Shown in pieces: positions 1 through 8,753 of a stretch of DNA of 64,000 bases. The stretch's first letter is position 1; each line of letters opens with the position of its first letter. The notes under the pieces are model-generated. The model searched no databases, was not told the DNA's origin, and was given only the letters and a program-made list of their open reading frames with translations. The translations under genes and the position numbers were made by a program. This DNA is from Pseudomonas hydrolytica (GTDB lineage: Bacteria; Pseudomonadota; Gammaproteobacteria; Pseudomonadales; Pseudomonadaceae), in assembly GCF_021495345.1 (NCBI RefSeq), contig NZ_CP099397.1, positions 5,091,001 to 5,155,000 of the forward strand. Direction: 5' to 3'.

Positions 1-995
1 TATGTCATATCCAAAGCTAATTCCCTGCTGCGCTCCTTGCTGCGCTCATCGGCATACATGTCCTCGTTCCGCTCCGCGCAGCGTTGCACGCGATGCATGC
101 CTCTCTCTACCGAATGCTTCAGATAACGCAGCGCGGAACCCGGTATCTTCCCCAACAGGATCGGCTCCACGGTCGGCGAACGGAACGACTCACCCAGCAA
201 TTCGGTAAGCTGCTCGCGCTGACGATTCAGAATCGTCTCGCGCTGTGCGACTTCCGAGGTAGTCACTCCACCGTGCAACTGATGGAAAGAACCTTCACCG
301 GCCAACATGAACGAGCGGGTTCGCGGATGCATGGCCGCCTTACGATACAGATAGAGATTTAGTGCCCCACCCCCAGGCAGATCGAACCGCTCATCGGCCT
401 GGCCGATATCGCGAAATACCTCAGAGTCCAAGAATAGGCAGTTGCACTCCATAAACGGATGAAAGATTCCGTTGGGGTTGGCGCCGCTGAGGCAAGAAAT
501 CTCGAACAGGCGATAGCCGTTGCGCTGCCAGTCGATGCCTTCCAGCAGGCGCTGCTCGTGTTCTTGGCTGTAGCCGCGGCTGAGGTGGAATTGCTGCTCG
601 TGCTCACCGAGGTGATAGCCGGGTACCACTGCCATCGCCTCGGACGTTATTCGTCGCGCCATCAGCGCATACTGCACCACACCCGGCGTGACCATGCGTG
701 CACCATCGATCATCAGACCGATGAATAGCCCCTGGGCCTGAGCAAAGGCAAAGTTGATCGCCGCTGCCGGGGAAACACCTGGCTCGTCACGCAGGAAGTA
801 GCGAAAATTTCCCGGCAGGGCAGCTATCGCCTCGACGTCCATATTTCGCTGTGAGCGGTTCTCCACCACTATCACTTCGTAATCGTCGGCCAGGACACCC
901 TGCTGATAACCTGGGCTCAGGCTGATCAAGGTATTGAGCGCCTGGCGCGGCATATCGTAGACGATCACGATGATCGACAGCAGCGGGCGACTCAT
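1..995 (-). CDS. GT2-like glycosyltransferase, paralogue of the next gene (3' end outside window)
   Basis: An uninterrupted reading frame begins with ATG at 995 and is still open at base 1 (331 codons visible), so the C-terminus is missing. It starts SRPLLSIIVIVYDMP, the typical first strand of a GT-A family 2 fold, followed by YEVIVVENRS. The same blocks occur in the upstream gene: MIDGARM, PGYHLG, YRLFEISCLSG, and GEGSFHQLHGGVTT, so the two are clearly tandem paralogues. A classical DxD is not obvious; the D of MIDGAR sits where the metal-binding aspartate is expected. The ATG overlaps the upstream TGA as ATGA, indicating translational coupling. Probably cytoplasmic, adding a sugar to the locus glycan; donor and acceptor cannot be predicted. 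Confidence 0.8.
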   Translation of the reverse strand, partial: MSRPLLSIIVIVYDMPRQALNTLISLSPGYQQGVLADDYEVIVVENRSQRNMDVEAIAALPGNFRYFLRDEPGVSPAAAINFAFAQAQGLFIGLMIDGARMVTPGVVQYALMARRITSEAMAVVPGYHLGEHEQQFHLSRGYSQEHEQRLLEGIDWQRNGYRLFEISCLSGANPNGIFHPFMECNCLFLDSEVFRDIGQADERFDLPGGGALNLYLYRKAAMHPRTRSFMLAGEGSFHQLHGGVTTSEVAQRETILNRQREQLTELLGESFRSPTVEPILLGKIPGSALRYLKHSVERGMHRVQRCAERNEDMYADERSKERSRELALDMT

Positions 996-1915
996 TGTGG
1001 TTGCACCTTGTCCAGCGAATGGCGAATGAAGCGGTAGACGCTCGGGTGCGGGGAGCCAAACAGGATCGGCCGTACGCTGGGCGGCGCGCGATCATCGCCA
1101 CGCAATGCGCGATCCTGATCGTCCAGCTGCTTGTAAATCACATCACGCTCGGCTTTGCGCGTGCCGGTGGTAACGCCCCCGTGAAACTGGTGGAAGGAGC
1201 CCTCGCCGAACAGCATGTAGAACGGCGTGTCTGGGTATTCCAGCAGGCGCTTGTAGAGGTCCAGGTTGGCGTTGCCGCCGCCGAAGTCGTTGTAGCGCGA
1301 ATCCACTCCCCCCAGCGCCTTCCATTTCCGCACGGACATTGCAATGAAATTGCTTTCGTAATTACTCTGGAAAAAACCGCCCTGACAGGAGCCGCTGAGC
1401 ACCGCGATGTCAAACAGGCGATAGCCGTCCTGCGGCCACTCGATGCTCCTGAGCAGCTCCGCTTCAGCCTCCTCGTCATAGCCTTCGTTGACCGCCACCT
1501 GCTGCAGCTTGTGGCCAATGTGGTATCCGGGGGCCGAAACGGCCGCCTCGGACTCTAGGCGGAAGGCGTCCAGCGCCAGTCTGACGACCCCAGGCGACAA
1601 CATGCGCGCACCATCGATCATGATCGCAACGTGACTGCCACGGGCCTGGGCCGCACCAAAATTGATGGCATGTACCGGCGTGCGCTGAGTCTCCTGGCGG
1701 TGGAAGTAGCGAACGTTGCCGGCATAGCGCATCGCCCGCTCACGCCCTAGGAGCCTGTCCGAGTGGTTCTCGACCACTATCACCTCGTATTCGCGCTCCC
1801 GCACGCCATGCTGGTATTCAGGGCTCAACGAAAGGAGCGTTTTCTCAGCCTGATCCGGCATCCTGTACACGATCACGACGATCGAAAGCCGTGGCTTGCG
1901 GCGAAACAAGGCCAT
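992..1915 (-). CDS. GT2-like glycosyltransferase
   Basis: A 307-residue protein with an N-terminal GT-A type nucleotide-sugar fold (RLSIVVIVYRMPDQAEKTL, then YEVIVVENHS). The family-specific blocks MIDGARM, PGYHIG, YRLFDIAVLSG and GEGSFHQFHGGVTT match the partial gene downstream. The start at 1915 has a GAGGGA ribosome site about 7 bases upstream. It lies 13 bases after the sulfotransferase gene and overlaps the next gene by 4 bases, so the three form one leftward operon. Role inferred: transfer of a sugar during assembly of the glycan exported by the neighbouring ABC transporter. The exact GT2 subfamily is not recognised. Confidence 0.85.
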   Translation of the reverse strand: MALFRRKPRLSIVVIVYRMPDQAEKTLLSLSPEYQHGVREREYEVIVVENHSDRLLGRERAMRYAGNVRYFHRQETQRTPVHAINFGAAQARGSHVAIMIDGARMLSPGVVRLALDAFRLESEAAVSAPGYHIGHKLQQVAVNEGYDEEAEAELLRSIEWPQDGYRLFDIAVLSGSCQGGFFQSNYESNFIAMSVRKWKALGGVDSRYNDFGGGNANLDLYKRLLEYPDTPFYMLFGEGSFHQFHGGVTTGTRKAERDVIYKQLDDQDRALRGDDRAPPSVRPILFGSPHPSVYRFIRHSLDKVQPQ

Positions 1916-1928
1916 GTCCGTCCCTCAC

Positions 1929-2675
1929 TCAGCGCGCATAAGCGCGCAATTGCTGATACATGGTCTGCAAAGCTTTCGGCAGCGGTTGCTCGAGCTGCTG
2001 GTGATGCTTGAGCTCCGCACTGAAGAAGCGCTCATCCTCAAGTGGCTGCAAGCCCAGTTCAAGCAGAACTTGATTGAGCTTGGTGTGCAAGGTCGCCTCG
2101 TCCTCATCGAAGCAGAGCAGAGGGAAGGGCTTCTGCCGGTACAACGCCAACAGACGCTCGTTGTAGGCCGCCCACAGGGCTAGGGCCTGCTCCTCCGGCA
2201 TGCCGCCACGGGCTTGCAACGACTGCACTACGGCGGTGGGGTGGCGGAATATACCGACGAAACGCAGATCGGGAAGCAGCTCTCGCCACCCCTCTACCAA
2301 CAACAGCGAGCGCGGGTCCTTGAAGCCCCAATGCGGGGCTCCTGCGAAATCGGCGATCAGGGCTTGCGCCCGAGCATACTCCTCGGAGGTCCATACGACG
2401 CTGCTCGTAGGGGGATTATCCCAAGCAAAACCGCGGGCGTTCAGCACGGCATCGTTGAACGCAACAATATCGAGGTTCTCCCGATTGCCCTTGAGGTTGT
2501 GCGGGTTCCAAGCACTGTACTTACCGAGTTCCAGCCCGGCCTGCTGCAGGGAACCGGTCAGGAAACTGGTTCCGCTGCGGTGCATTCCCACCACCATGAC
2601 GGGGCAAGGCAAAGGTACAAGCGACGGCGTAACAACTCGTTCCGAGCGCGAAAAAATATTCCGAATGAACCGCAT
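1929..2675 (-). CDS. Sulfotransferase family protein (PAPS-dependent, predicted)
   Basis: A 248-residue protein. Near the N-terminus it carries VMVVGMHRSGTSFL, the phosphosulfate-binding loop of sulfotransferases, and later FVGIFRHPTAVVQSL, which fits the 3'-phosphate-binding motif (Arg followed by Ser about 8 residues on). GFKDPRSLLL is another family block. The frame is open further upstream to 2795, but ATG 2675 has a good ribosome site (AAGAGG, 8 bases away) and begins MRFIRNIFSRSE; the longer version would run into the divergent promoter. It is the first gene of the leftward operon. Predicted to transfer sulfate from PAPS to the glycan; some relatives in O-antigen loci have unproven substrates. 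Confidence 0.8.
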   Translation of the reverse strand: MRFIRNIFSRSERVVTPSLVPLPCPVMVVGMHRSGTSFLTGSLQQAGLELGKYSAWNPHNLKGNRENLDIVAFNDAVLNARGFAWDNPPTSSVVWTSEEYARAQALIADFAGAPHWGFKDPRSLLLVEGWRELLPDLRFVGIFRHPTAVVQSLQARGGMPEEQALALWAAYNERLLALYRQKPFPLLCFDEDEATLHTKLNQVLLELGLQPLEDERFFSAELKHHQQLEQPLPKALQTMYQQLRAYAR

Positions 2676-2800
2676 GTACGCCTCTTGTTCTAGATATAAG
2701 GCTGTTGATATGAAGCGGCGCCCGTCCGCAGGATGCTTGCGGGAGAGCGAGCACATTGTGTTTAAATGACCCAGCCTTTTCAATCTGGTAGCCAAAATCG
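2676..2800. promoter_or_regulatory. Divergent intergenic region between the two glycan operons
   Basis: This 125-base AT-rich gap separates the divergent sulfotransferase and ABC permease genes, so promoters for both operons should lie here. The sequence has AT-rich candidate -10 elements (for example TATAAG near 2695) but no motif that I can assign to a regulator. No JUMPstart element was found. Confidence 0.4.
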
Positions 2801-3556
2801 ATGAACTACGGAGAAATATTGCTGTACGGGGTATATAGCGACTTGCGCACCGAAATCGCGCGGCGCTTCCTCGGTTTCCTGTGGTGGATCATCGAGCCGG
2901 TCATGTATATGGCCGTGTTCTATGTGGTTTTCGGGCTCGCTCTGCGTCAGGGCGGCCCCGACTATGTGCCTTTCTTGCTGTGCGGAATGATCGCTTGGAA
3001 ATGGTTCGATGGCTCGGTCCGCCAGGCCAGTCTGTCGATTCCAATGAACGCTGGGCTGGTTCAGCAGATCTATGTCCCCAAGGGCCTGTTCGCGTTGATA
3101 CAGATCTTCAGCAATACCTTCAAGTTCACCATCGTGCTCCTGTTACTGCTCGGTTTCCTGCTGGCCATCGGCAAAAAGCCCAGCCTGCAGTGGCTGGGGC
3201 TGCTGCCGGTGATTTTGACCCAGCTACTGCTCATCGTCGCCTTTGGCCTGCTCTTGGCCGCGATAATCCCTTTCGCCCAGGACCTGAAGCTGGTGGTCGA
3301 CAACCTGTTGATGTTGATGATGTTCATGTCCGGCATCTTTTTCAGCGCGGATCAGGTACCGGAGAACATGCGCAGCGCATTCGAGTACAACCCTATGGTG
3401 CTGCTGATCAGTGCCTATCGTGACATCCTGCTGCACGCCCAATGGCCACACTGGCAGTCGCTCGGCTATTGCGCAGCGCTGTCGCTGCCTATCCTGGTGG
3501 TGGCGCTGCTGATACTGGCACGCAACGAACGCCGCTACCCCAAACTGCTGTACTGA
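2801..3556 (+). CDS. Polysaccharide ABC exporter, ABC-2 type permease (Wzm/KpsM-like)
   Basis: A 251-residue inner-membrane protein with about six hydrophobic segments. The N-terminal part reads RTEIARRFLGFLWWIIEPVMYM, the signature of O-antigen and capsule ABC-2 permeases, and MSGIFFSADQVPENMR is the usual block before the last helices, followed by YNPMVLLISAYRDILL. It is immediately followed (8 bases) by its ATPase, giving a two-gene exporter. It would move an undecaprenyl-linked glycan across the inner membrane. The ribosome site before ATG 2801 is weak (TGGTAG), but the start agrees with family length. Confidence 0.9.
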   Translation: MNYGEILLYGVYSDLRTEIARRFLGFLWWIIEPVMYMAVFYVVFGLALRQGGPDYVPFLLCGMIAWKWFDGSVRQASLSIPMNAGLVQQIYVPKGLFALIQIFSNTFKFTIVLLLLLGFLLAIGKKPSLQWLGLLPVILTQLLLIVAFGLLLAAIIPFAQDLKLVVDNLLMLMMFMSGIFFSADQVPENMRSAFEYNPMVLLISAYRDILLHAQWPHWQSLGYCAALSLPILVVALLILARNERRYPKLLY

Positions 3557-3564
3557 GACCGCGC

Positions 3565-4320
3565 ATGAACGAGCAGGTAATTCTCGAGGCCCGCAATGTC
3601 GGGCTGTCTTATCGTCAGCGCACCGGCGTCCTGCGCTACAACCATTTTTGGGCATTGGATGATGTCAGTTTTACGCTCAATGCCGGCGAAACACTCGGTG
3701 TGATCGGTGCCAACGGAGCAGGCAAGAGTACGCTGCTGCGCATGATCGCAGGTATCACCGAACCCGATAGAGGCAAGCTCTGGCGCCAGCCCGGCCTGAG
3801 CGCCAGTCTGCTGGCGCTGAGCGTCGGCTTCAAACCCGAGCTATCGGGACGCGAGAACGTAGTCATCGGCGGCCTGTTGCTGGGGCTGCCCCTCAAGCGC
3901 ATCCGCGCGCTCATGGATGAAATACACAGCTTCAGCGAACTCGGCGCATTCTTCGAGCGCCCGGTGGGTACCTACTCCACCGGCATGCGCGCCCGCCTGG
4001 GTTTTGCCGTGGCCATCCACGCCGATCCGGACATCATGCTGATCGACGAAGTGCTAGGCGTGGGCGATGAGAGCTTCAAGCTCAAGTCCCACCAGGCTAT
4101 GCGCGAGAAGATTCGCGCCAAGAAGACCGTAGTGCTGGTCTCCCACAGCATGGAGGCGATTCAATCGCTCTGTGATCGGGTGCTATGGCTTCATGAAGGT
4201 CGCAGCCTATGCTGCGGCCCCACGGACGAGGTCATCAGCGGCTATCTGGAGACCATTCGCATTGCCGTGAAAATGGAACAAGCCAAGGAGCGGGCAGCCA
4301 AACACCAGGCGGTAGCCTGA
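3565..4320 (+). CDS. Polysaccharide ABC exporter, ATP-binding protein (Wzt/KpsT-like)
   Basis: A 251-residue ATPase. It has Walker A GANGAGKST (residues 48-56), the signature YSTGMRARLGFAVA, Walker B IMLIDEVLGVGD and the H-loop VLVSHS. ATG 3565 (MNEQVILEARNVGL) is chosen because upstream codons would overlap the permease gene. The protein stops soon after the nucleotide-binding domain, ending in a short basic tail; the roughly 150-200-residue carbohydrate-binding domain found in Wzt proteins that recognise a terminally capped chain is absent. This is the KpsT-like or short-Wzt form, so export is probably not gated by a terminal modification. Confidence 0.9.
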   Translation: MNEQVILEARNVGLSYRQRTGVLRYNHFWALDDVSFTLNAGETLGVIGANGAGKSTLLRMIAGITEPDRGKLWRQPGLSASLLALSVGFKPELSGRENVVIGGLLLGLPLKRIRALMDEIHSFSELGAFFERPVGTYSTGMRARLGFAVAIHADPDIMLIDEVLGVGDESFKLKSHQAMREKIRAKKTVVLVSHSMEAIQSLCDRVLWLHEGRSLCCGPTDEVISGYLETIRIAVKMEQAKERAAKHQAVA

Positions 4321-4386
4321 GCGCGCCCCTACAACCGAATTCGACAAAAACAAAAGGGCCGATAAACGGCCTTGGTTGAGGTTTAT

Positions 4387-7300
4387 ATGAGTGTTGATCT
4401 GACGAAGGTAATCGTCGTCCTCGGCATGCATCGGAGCGGGACTAGCGTCATAACCCGAGCGCTGGAGGTACTGGGTGTAGAGCTCGGCGACAACCTGATG
4501 CCCGCCGCCGAAAACAACAATGAGAAGGGCTTTTTCGAAGACCTGGATATACACCGTTTCAACACCCGCTTGCTGGCGGAATTGGGCACCGCTTGGGACC
4601 GGCTCGGCGACATCGCCCCTGCCCTCATGCTGGCTCCGGGGTTAGAGGCGTGGCGCAAGGAGGCTCGGCAAATCCTGCACGACAAGCTTTCCGGCACAGC
4701 TCTGTTCGCCTTCAAAGACCCCCAAACTTGCCTATTGCTGCCCTTCTGGCAAACGGTATTGGCCGAACTATCAATCGAGCCCTACTACCTCATCTGCCTG
4801 CGTGACCCCCTGAGCGTTGCCGCCTCGCTGCAAAAGCGTGACGGCATGGCCTCTATGCGCTCACAGCTGCTTTGGGCCCAGTATCAATTGTCCGCCTTGA
4901 GATACAGCGAGAGTACGCGCCGGATACTGGTCGATTATGACGCACTCATGGACCAGCCTGTCCAACAGCTGGCGCGAATCGCCGAGGCGTTCAAGCTCAC
5001 CTTACCCGCAGCCGATGCGCCGCGGATGACAGAATTTGCGCACGACTTTCTCAGCCAGGGACTTCGCCACGCACAACACAATGCCGATCAGTTGGCCAAT
5101 CGCGAGCAGGTGTTGCAGCCCGTCGCCAACCTCTATCAACTGATGCGCCAGATCGCCGCTGATCGCCTAGATTTTCTCGACGACAGCGTAACCCGAAGCT
5201 GCGTCGATCTGACTGCCGCTTTAGGCGAACTGAAACCGCTCAGCCGAGCTTTCGACGAAACCGACCATGAGCGCCAACAGTTGCTCCGCCGTCATGCCAT
5301 TGAGCAGGAACAATTAGGCACCCGGCATGATGAAATGACCCTTCGTCTCAGCGAAGAGCTGGATCGGCTACGCACCCAGCTCGCCACGGCCACAACCGAG
5401 TGCGGCACCGCCTGGCATATGCATGCTCAGGCGGTGCAAGATCGCCACGAACTGGCTAGCGAGCTGAGCAACTGCCTCTTGCGCCAGGATGAGCTGCGCG
5501 CCGAACTCGCACGGGTCTATGCCAGCCGTTCCTGGCGACTAATGCGGCCATTCCGGGGCTTGCGGCGCCACCATCGCAATCCGGCCCTGCTGTTACGCAG
5601 CGTACTGTCGGAAAGCGCCCGCGGCTTGTGGCGACTCATTCCTCTATCCGTCTCCCAGAAACAGGCAATCAAGCAAAGGCTGTTCACTCACGCAGCCCCG
5701 CTGTTCAGCAAAACCCAAGCCTACCGTGACTGGCTATGGAGTCAGGAGCAGGAGTTACAGCCTGCGCCCTCCTCCGTCGGCCGGTTGAAATGGCTCAATG
5801 AACCGATACTGGCAGTTCCTCGCCTAGCCTCGGAGACCCCGGCTGCAACCCCGGTCAAGCTGATTGCCTTCTATTTGCCACAGTTTCATCCGATTCCAGA
5901 AAACGATGCTTGGTGGGGAGAGGGCTTCACCGAGTGGACCAATGTTCGCCCGGCCCTACCTCAGTATGAGGGACATTATCAGCCACATGTGCCCGGCGAC
6001 CTCGGCTACTATGACCTGCTAGATGGACAGACACAGCAGCGCCAAGTCGAACTCGCCAAGCTGTACGGCCTAGGCGGCTTCTGCTTTTACTTCTATTGGT
6101 TCGGCGGCAAGCGTCTACTAGAGGCGCCTATCGAGCGCTATCTCGCGGACGAAAGTCTCGATCTGCCGTTCTGCCTGTGCTGGGCCAACGAGAACTGGAG
6201 CCGTCGTTGGGACGGCCTCGACAACGAGATTCTCATTGGACAGAACCACAGTGCTGAGGATGACTTGGCGTTTATCGCCTATATAGCGCGCTACATGCGT
6301 GACCCTCGCTATATCCGCGTCAATGGCAGGCCGATGCTACTGGTCTACCGCCCTAGCGAACTCCCGGATGCGAAGGCCACCGCATCGCGCTGGCGTACCT
6401 GGTGCAGGGAAAATGGAATCGGTGAGATCTACCTTGCCTACACTCAGTCCTTCGATAACGTAGCGCCCTCACGATTCGGCTTCGATGCCGCTATCGAATT
6501 CCCTCCGAATGCCACACAACCACCGCCGGTTACCGACCGCGTCCGATCCTTACAGGAAGATTTCCGCGGACAGGTCTTTGACTGGAGCATCTACCTCAAG
6601 CGCAGTGGTCAGTACAGCAAGCCTGCCTATAAGCTGTTCCGAGGCGTTTGCCCCTCATGGGACAACACGGCACGTCGCCGCAATCGCGGCACCTCGTTCG
6701 TCAACAGTTCGCCACGCGGTTATCAGCAATGGCTGCTCAATGCCATGCGCGATACGCTGGCGCGCGAATCCAATCCTGATGAGCGTTTGGTGTTCATCAA
6801 TGCCTGGAACGAATGGGCCGAAGGGGCCCATCTGGAGCCAGATCAGCGTCATGGCTATGGGTTTCTCGAGGCCACGCGCATGGCTAGCCTACGCGCCAGC
6901 CTGCCCCAACCGCCCGTATTCCAGCGCGGCGAGCGTCTGGCTGTGGTAATACACGCTTATTATCCGGACGTTCTGCGCGACATCCTTGCTTATTTGCAAC
7001 AAATCGAAGGGGTTGCCTTGCAGCTGTATCTGTCCTGCCCCACAGATAAAGCACGCATAACCAGAGGTCTCTTGGCAGGCAGCCGCCACCCATGGCATTT
7101 GGAGGAAGTTATCAATCGAGGGCGTGACGTACTGCCTTTCATAAAGCTGCTGCCACGCATCATCGCCGACGGCCATAACCTGCTGCTGAAAGTTCACACC
7201 AAGAAGTCCCCACACAGGGACGATGGGGAAACCTGGCGGCGGGATCTCTACGACAAGCTGCTGACCAAAAACGCCATGCGTCAAGCGCTGGATCATTTCT

Positions 7301-7680
7301 CTCGAGCGCCGATTACCGGCATTCTCGGTCCTGCCGGGCACCTGGTTCCGATGAGCTTCTATTGGGGCTCAAACGCACGCCGCGTCGAGGGACTTGCCTG
7401 CCGCCTCGGAGTAGAGCCCGACGACCTCGGCGCACTCAACTTCGTCGCGGGCACGATGTTCTTCGCTCAGACCCGCGCTTTCCTACCATTGCTCAACCTT
7501 GCGCTGGAAGAGGACAGTTTCGAAGAGGAAGCGGGGCAGGTCGACGGCACATTGGCTCATGCCTTGGAGCGCGCCTTCAGTGTTAGCGCCAAAGCGGCAG
7601 GGCTGGAAGTAAGTAGCAGCGAAAGCAGTGTAGCGAATCGGTCCTACGCCTTCGCCAAAACGACGCCGTGTCCTTCATAA
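4387..7680 (+). CDS. Sulfotransferase / coiled-coil / WbsX / RgpF-domain fusion protein
   Basis: A 1097-residue multidomain protein. Residues 1-250 form a sulfotransferase-like domain (VVLGMHRSGTSVI at 11-23; CLRDPLSVAASL near 137-148). Residues about 275-390 are charged and heptad-rich and end with ASRSWRLMRPFRGL, a linker seen in large glycosyltransferases. Residues about 490-830 match the WbsX/GH99-like family (FYLPQFHPIPEND, WWGEGFTEW, FCLCWANENWSRRWDG, FINAWNEWAEGAHLEPD). Residues about 850-1090 match RgpF-type rhamnan synthesis domains (VVIHAYYPDVL, LLKVHTKKSPHR, NFVAGTMFFAQ). ATG 4387 is preferred over an upstream in-frame TTG because GAGG lies 6 bases before it. A small hairpin (AGGGCCG/CGGCCTT, about 4355-4374) precedes it. 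Probably combines glycan extension with sulfation. Confidence 0.85.
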   Translation: MSVDLTKVIVVLGMHRSGTSVITRALEVLGVELGDNLMPAAENNNEKGFFEDLDIHRFNTRLLAELGTAWDRLGDIAPALMLAPGLEAWRKEARQILHDKLSGTALFAFKDPQTCLLLPFWQTVLAELSIEPYYLICLRDPLSVAASLQKRDGMASMRSQLLWAQYQLSALRYSESTRRILVDYDALMDQPVQQLARIAEAFKLTLPAADAPRMTEFAHDFLSQGLRHAQHNADQLANREQVLQPVANLYQLMRQIAADRLDFLDDSVTRSCVDLTAALGELKPLSRAFDETDHERQQLLRRHAIEQEQLGTRHDEMTLRLSEELDRLRTQLATATTECGTAWHMHAQAVQDRHELASELSNCLLRQDELRAELARVYASRSWRLMRPFRGLRRHHRNPALLLRSVLSESARGLWRLIPLSVSQKQAIKQRLFTHAAPLFSKTQAYRDWLWSQEQELQPAPSSVGRLKWLNEPILAVPRLASETPAATPVKLIAFYLPQFHPIPENDAWWGEGFTEWTNVRPALPQYEGHYQPHVPGDLGYYDLLDGQTQQRQVELAKLYGLGGFCFYFYWFGGKRLLEAPIERYLADESLDLPFCLCWANENWSRRWDGLDNEILIGQNHSAEDDLAFIAYIARYMRDPRYIRVNGRPMLLVYRPSELPDAKATASRWRTWCRENGIGEIYLAYTQSFDNVAPSRFGFDAAIEFPPNATQPPPVTDRVRSLQEDFRGQVFDWSIYLKRSGQYSKPAYKLFRGVCPSWDNTARRRNRGTSFVNSSPRGYQQWLLNAMRDTLARESNPDERLVFINAWNEWAEGAHLEPDQRHGYGFLEATRMASLRASLPQPPVFQRGERLAVVIHAYYPDVLRDILAYLQQIEGVALQLYLSCPTDKARITRGLLAGSRHPWHLEEVINRGRDVLPFIKLLPRIIADGHNLLLKVHTKKSPHRDDGETWRRDLYDKLLTKNAMRQALDHFSRAPITGILGPAGHLVPMSFYWGSNARRVEGLACRLGVEPDDLGALNFVAGTMFFAQTRAFLPLLNLALEEDSFEEEAGQVDGTLAHALERAFSVSAKAAGLEVSSSESSVANRSYAFAKTTPCPS

Positions 7681-7748
7681 GCGGTAAGCGGCGCACGATT
7701 GCCACATCCTTAAACAGCGCTCTCTCCATCCCCAAAAGAGGAAGCAGT

Positions 7749-8735
7749 ATGTATAACGAGGCCATTCAGGAAGCGAGCACGGCCCGAGAGCGCTCTTCGG
7801 TTGTACCCAGCCCAACCATTCCGAAGGTTGCGATCCTGCTCGCCTGTTACAACGGCGAGCGTTTTTTAGCCGAACAGTTGCAGTCGATTATTCAACAAAG
7901 CCACGATAACTGGATGATAGTGGCGTCGGATGATGGCTCTTGCGACGGCACCCTTACTCTGTTGCTGCGCTATCAACAGCAACTCGGCGAACACCGACTA
8001 AGGGTGATAGCGGGACCGCGGCGCGGCTTCGTAGCCAACTTCATGTCGTTGGTCAGTACCCCCTTTATTCGTGCAGAGTACTTCGCTTTCTGCGACCAAG
8101 ATGACATTTGGCATATTGATCATTTATCCAAAGCGATAGCGTGGATGCAATCCGCCGATCCGTCTGTCCCGGCGTTGCACTGTGGGCGGACTCGCCTGAT
8201 ACGGGAGGATGGACAACCTTTTGGGGTTTCGCCTCTTTTCCCTCGAGCGCCATCATTCAAGAACGCCTTGGTGCAAAGCATCGCCGGTGGTAACACCATG
8301 GTGTTCAACCACAGCGCTAAGCAATTACTGGAGCGCACCGCCAGTTTGCCTGTCGTCTCTCATGACTGGTGGGCCTATCTCTTGGTCAGCGGTACCGGAG
8401 GTCGGGTTCATTACAGTGCGAGCCCATCTGTAGACTACCGCCAGCACGGAGGCAACCTGGTTGGCTCAAACTCCAGCCTCAAGGACCGATTGCATCGCAT
8501 TCGTCGGATGTTCGCCGGACATTTTCAGAGTTGGAACGAGACCAACATTGAATCGTTGCATCACTGTCGGGAAATGCTTAGCGAAGAAAGCTTACGTCGT
8601 TTGCAAGCATTCGCCAGAGCCCGACGCTCTCCATTGCCATTGCGACTGTGGCGTATCAGCCGTTCCGGGGTGTATCGACAGACCGTCCCAGGTAATCTGG
8701 GACTGTTACTGGCCGCCTTACTCGGCAAGCTCTGA
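7749..8735 (+). CDS. GT2 glycosyltransferase, rhamnosyltransferase-like
   Basis: A 328-residue family 2 glycosyltransferase. It has IPKVAILLACYNGERFLAEQ at the N-terminus, VASDDGSCDGT, and the metal/sugar site FCDQDDIWH, the pattern of WbbL/RfbF-type rhamnosyltransferases; VDYRQHGGN near the C-terminus is also typical of that group. An upstream ATG at 7668 overlaps the previous gene; ATG 7749 is preferred because AGAGGAAG lies 6 bases before it. It is in the same rightward operon as the exporter. Rhamnose as donor is an inference from subfamily resemblance and from the neighbouring RgpF-type domain. Confidence 0.85.
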   Translation: MYNEAIQEASTARERSSVVPSPTIPKVAILLACYNGERFLAEQLQSIIQQSHDNWMIVASDDGSCDGTLTLLLRYQQQLGEHRLRVIAGPRRGFVANFMSLVSTPFIRAEYFAFCDQDDIWHIDHLSKAIAWMQSADPSVPALHCGRTRLIREDGQPFGVSPLFPRAPSFKNALVQSIAGGNTMVFNHSAKQLLERTASLPVVSHDWWAYLLVSGTGGRVHYSASPSVDYRQHGGNLVGSNSSLKDRLHRIRRMFAGHFQSWNETNIESLHHCREMLSEESLRRLQAFARARRSPLPLRLWRISRSGVYRQTVPGNLGLLLAALLGKL

Positions 8736-8753
8736 CCTTTTCAGGAACCAGCC

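Noticed and set aside
2676..2800. JUMPstart/ops element before the exporter genes
   Set aside because: No GGCGGTAG-like core is present in the gap.
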